48,495 bases of DNA, from NCBI RefSeq assembly GCF_020532805.1, contig NZ_MQTQ01000044.1:1-48495 (forward strand). The letters are read 5' to 3'. This stretch comes from Arthrobacter sp. SO5. GTDB lineage: Bacteria; Actinomycetota; Actinomycetes; Actinomycetales; Micrococcaceae. Position numbers and translations under genes: made by a program. This document shows, piece by piece, positions 46,211 to 48,495 of the stretch. Position 1 is the first letter of the stretch; each line of letters opens with the position of its first letter. The notes beneath the pieces were generated by a model. The model saw nothing but the letters and a program-made list of their open reading frames with translations. It searched no databases and was not told where the DNA came from.

Positions 46211-46255
46211 TGCAGTTACGGTGGCTGCAGTTACGGTGCCCGCAGTTACGGCGCC
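46211..46255. repeat. Three 15-bp tandem repeats over the end of the AbiEi-like gene
   Basis: Units TGCAGTTACGGTGGC, TGCAGTTACGGTGCC and CGCAGTTACGGCGCC lie in tandem. On the minus strand each contains CCG-TAA in the frame of the AbiEi-like gene, so its stop codon is present three times, five codons apart. Confidence 0.9.
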
Positions 46256-46953
46256 TGGCCGGACCGGACCGAGGCAAGCGTCTCCAGTGCCTGCCGCTTA
46301 TGCGGCATCCTTGGTATCGCGTCCACGGCGAGGGTGAGTACCCGGAGTCCAAGACCGAGTTCAGGGTGCTCCACCAGGGCGCACAGGGCAGGGACCGCCC
46401 GTTTGGCATCCACATGGAGGGCGATGTCCACGGCGGTCCGCAGCGGGCTCGAAACCATGAGCCCGCCGAGGCTCACGACGTCGAACCGGCCGAGCCGCAC
46501 CTCGTGCAAGGTGCACCCGCGCGTTGACCTCAGGCTCGAGATCCTCCGGCTTGCGTCCACGAGCAGTGCCAGCCGGTCGGGTTCCGGCGCGCAGCCATAG
46601 ATCCAGGCCGCAGTCATCCTGCCCGCCACGACGCGCTGGCGGATAGCCGGACGGATCAGGACGGCTGCGGCCCGGGCCCGGAGCTGCGGCGTGGGACGGG
46701 CACCCGGCGGCAGGTACCCGCGCTGGTAGAGCTGCGTCAGCACGCCGTCGGACGCCATCGCCTGCAGCTCGGGCCAGGAGAAGAGCCCGCCCGGGGAGTA
46801 CAGCTCGACAGGCGGCGGATCGGGCGCAGCGGCGCGAGCGGGGCGCGCAGCCATGCCGTGCGCGCGAAGAGTGCCGGGTGGATGAAAGCCGGGTGGATGA
46901 AAGCCGGGCGGATGAAAGCCGGGAACGGCAGGGGAGCCGGGCGGGATGACCAT
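46246..46953 (-). CDS. AbiEi-like antitoxin / type IV TA-related protein
   Basis: A 235-residue protein. GGLFSWPELQAMASDGVLTQLYQRGYLPPG is a winged-helix AbiEi_N-like DNA-binding part (about residues 55-90). MTAAWIYGCAPEPDRLALLVDASRRISS and LHEVRLGRFDVVSLGGLMVSSPLRTAVDIAL form the C-terminal AbiEi/nuclease-superfamily-like region common in Micrococcaceae orphans. No AbiEii toxin gene is adjacent, so it is an orphan with unknown role. The N-terminus has a 15-bp repeat encoding GFHPP three times; if translation starts at the ATG at 46854 instead, the repeat is upstream of the gene. No good ribosome-binding site favours either. Confidence 0.7.
   Translation of the reverse strand: MVIPPGSPAVPGFHPPGFHPPGFHPPGTLRAHGMAARPARAAAPDPPPVELYSPGGLFSWPELQAMASDGVLTQLYQRGYLPPGARPTPQLRARAAAVLIRPAIRQRVVAGRMTAAWIYGCAPEPDRLALLVDASRRISSLRSTRGCTLHEVRLGRFDVVSLGGLMVSSPLRTAVDIALHVDAKRAVPALCALVEHPELGLGLRVLTLAVDAIPRMPHKRQALETLASVRSGQAP
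46873..46924 (-). repeat. 15-bp tandem repeat near the start of the AbiEi-like gene
   Basis: GCCGGGTGGATGAAA occurs three times (one with a T-to-C change) plus a 7-bp partial copy. On the minus strand it encodes Phe-His-Pro-Pro-Gly units. Confidence 0.9.
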
Positions 46954-46986
46954 TCAGCCATCGTGCCGCGCTCCCCGGGACAGCAA

Positions 46987-47028
46987 CAGGCCCCGTCCCG
47001 GTCATGTGGATAACCGAAACGGGGCCTG
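46987..47028 (-). terminator. Terminator of the DUF349 gene
   Basis: CAGGCCCCGT (46987-46996) pairs with ACGGGGCCTG (47019-47028), with an inner CGGT/ACCG stem around a 10-nt loop. It lies about 60 bp after the DUF349 stop on the minus strand and before the AbiEi-like gene. Confidence 0.75.
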
Positions 47029-47087
47029 CGGTGCCGGCTGGCTGCTTGCTACTGGTTGCTGCGCGCAGTGCTGGCGGGGCGTGCCTG

Positions 47088-48495
47088 CTAGGCGAGTTCG
47101 CTTGCCGACTTCTCGAGCTGCTCCAGCCATGCCTCGCGGGCTTCGAGCGCTTCCCTGGCGGCGTTGATCTTACGCTGGTCGCCGGCCTTTTCGGCCTTTG
47201 CCAGGTCATCCCGGAGTCCGGCGATGGCCGATTCCAGCTGGGTCAACGCGCTGTTGGTGCGGGCCTTCGTCTCCGGGTTGGAGCGCTTCCAGTTCTCCTC
47301 CTCGGCGTGACGGACAGCGTCCTCAACCTTGCGCAGACCGGCTTCGATCCGGGCCATGTCCGCCCGCGGAACCTTGCCGGCTTCTTCCCAGCGGTCGCGG
47401 ATGGACTGAAGCGCCTTCTTGGTGGCGGCGAGGTCCTTGATGGGAAGCAGTTCGCTGGCCTCGGCCAGGAGCGCTTCCTTCACCACGAGGTTTGCGCCGT
47501 ATTCCTGGTCGATCTCGTCGTTCGCGGTCTGGCGGTGCGTGAAGAAGACATCCTGTGCGGCGCGGAACCTGGCCCAGAGGGCGTCATCGTCCTTGCGGCT
47601 TGCGCGCGGGGAAGCCTTCCACTGGTCCATCAGGCGGCGGTACTCGCCGGCGGCAAAGCCCCAGTCGGTCGAGGTGGAAAGAGCCTCGGCCTCGGCGATC
47701 AGCTTTTCCTTGGCTGCCTTGGCTGCCGAGTTGTTGCTGTCCAGCTGGGAGAAGTAGGCGCGGCGGTGCCGGTCAAAGACGGTGCGGGCTGATCGGAACC
47801 GCTTCCAGAGGGCGTCTTCATTGTTGCGGCCGAGCCGGACGCCGCCCTTTTGGGCGGTCTTCCAGCTCTCGAAGAGTTCGTTCATCCGCGCGCTGGAGGT
47901 CTTCCACTGGATCTGCGCCGGATCGTGGCCGGCAATCTCCTCGGCCTCGGCCACGATGGCCTCGCGGGCCGCCAGCTCGGCGGCACGGACGGCGTCGTGT
48001 TCGGCCTTCTCTGCCTTCTCCAGCTCCGTGATCTGCGCGGCCAGGGCGTCCAGGCGCGACTCTGCGGAGCGGAGATCGCCCACCATGTTCCGCTCCGCCA
48101 GCTGCTCGCGCAGGTGGGTGACAGTCTTTTGCATATCCGTGGTGGGCGCCTTGGAGTTTACGCGCTGTTCCAGCAGGACGATCTGGGCGAGGAGGTCATC
48201 GTACTTCCGGGCGAAGTAGCCCAGGGCTTCGTCATCGCTGACGCCCGGGTACTGGCCGACGGGGTGCTCGGCGCCGTCCACGGTGAGGAACACGTGGCCG
48301 TCGCCTTCAACTCGGCCCCAGCGGGCGGCTTCGGCCAGCGAGGCAGCGGAGGACACCGTTGCGGGGGCGGCTGCCGGTGCCGCCGGGGAGGGCTTTGCCT
48401 TGGGCCGGGCCGCGAACGCGGCCGGGGACGGCGCGGGACGGGCCGCGGGCACTGCCGCTTCCTGGGCGGGCGCCTCGGGGGCCGCTTCCTGGGCG
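47088..48495 (-). CDS. DUF349-domain protein, cut by the right edge
   Basis: At least 469 residues; the frame stays open to the window end (reading AQEAAPEAPAQEAA before the GTG at 48452), so the start lies outside. The N-terminal part is Ala/Pro-rich and disordered, followed by GRVEGDGHVFLTVDGAEHPVGQYP and several DUF349 repeats of about 70 residues with the pattern W-K-x-A-x-R-x-x-D-x-x-L-W-x-R-F-x-x-A (for example GRNNEDALWKRFRSARTVF and RKDDDALWARFRAAQDVF). It is largely helical and coiled-coil. The function is unknown, although DUF349 genes are regular neighbours of rel in actinobacteria. Confidence 0.88.
   Translation of the reverse strand, partial: AQEAAPEAPAQEAAVPAARPAPSPAAFAARPKAKPSPAAPAAAPATVSSAASLAEAARWGRVEGDGHVFLTVDGAEHPVGQYPGVSDDEALGYFARKYDDLLAQIVLLEQRVNSKAPTTDMQKTVTHLREQLAERNMVGDLRSAESRLDALAAQITELEKAEKAEHDAVRAAELAAREAIVAEAEEIAGHDPAQIQWKTSSARMNELFESWKTAQKGGVRLGRNNEDALWKRFRSARTVFDRHRRAYFSQLDSNNSAAKAAKEKLIAEAEALSTSTDWGFAAGEYRRLMDQWKASPRASRKDDDALWARFRAAQDVFFTHRQTANDEIDQEYGANLVVKEALLAEASELLPIKDLAATKKALQSIRDRWEEAGKVPRADMARIEAGLRKVEDAVRHAEEENWKRSNPETKARTNSALTQLESAIAGLRDDLAKAEKAGDQRKINAAREALEAREAWLEQLEKSASELA

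Overview
The window is a high-GC actinobacterial chromosome segment, most likely from an Arthrobacter or Pseudarthrobacter relative (Micrococcaceae). Three things point there: the conserved actinobacterial order thrS / HIT / pgsA / pdxS / pdxT / yebC / ruvC / ruvA / ruvB / yajC / secD / secF / rel, frequent GTG starts with many apparently leaderless promoters (TAnnnT placed 6-7 nt before the start codon), and actinobacterial-type LexA boxes. No rRNA, tRNA, CRISPR array or intact insertion sequence was seen.

Region 1 (1 to about 12.1 kb) is accessory DNA: small regulator-effector pairs (TetR with a GAP/LysE-like membrane protein; MarR facing an SRPBCC gene and a small uncharacterised gene; a MocR-type regulator facing an EamA transporter), a sugar-epimerase-like protein, a decaying GNAT gene, a DinB-fold protein, a rifampicin monooxygenase (rox) with a rifamycin-associated element in its promoter, a heavily deleted IS3-family remnant, a YwqK/MORN-repeat protein and a metallo-beta-lactamase-fold hydrolase.

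Region 2 (12.2 to 23.0 kb) is rich in DNA-damage tolerance genes: a DinB2-like Y-family polymerase with isoleucine at the steric-gate position, an SRAP (YedK/HMCES) abasic-site protein, and a LexA-boxed pair of DUF6504 and dnaE2 without an adjacent imuB. Between them lie a quinone-reductase-like enzyme, a YdeI-family protein, a DHA2-type drug exporter with its divergent MarR regulator, a chorismate-mutase-fold protein and one unknown gene.

Region 3 (23.1 to 48.5 kb) is mainly conserved core: thrS, a HIT (Ap4A phosphorylase-like) gene and a phosphatidylinositol-phosphate synthase-like gene; pdxS for vitamin B6; an M3 peptidase, a CapA-like lipoprotein and an alpha/beta hydrolase; a GT4 glycosyltransferase and methyltransferase pair; gatD-murT for lipid II amidation; pdxT-yebC-ruvC with ruvAB behind its own LexA-like box; yajC-secD-secF; bifunctional rel; an AbiEi-type protein; and a DUF349 gene cut by the right edge. 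Strong hairpin terminators separate pdxS from the convergent M3 peptidase and secF from rel.

The best leads are the RAE-controlled rox gene, the DUF6504-DnaE2 SOS unit lacking ImuB, the steric-gate-less DinB2 polymerase, the split LexA control of ruvAB away from ruvC, and the recurring leaderless promoter layout. All functional statements rest on reading the sequence and on family knowledge; no searches were run.
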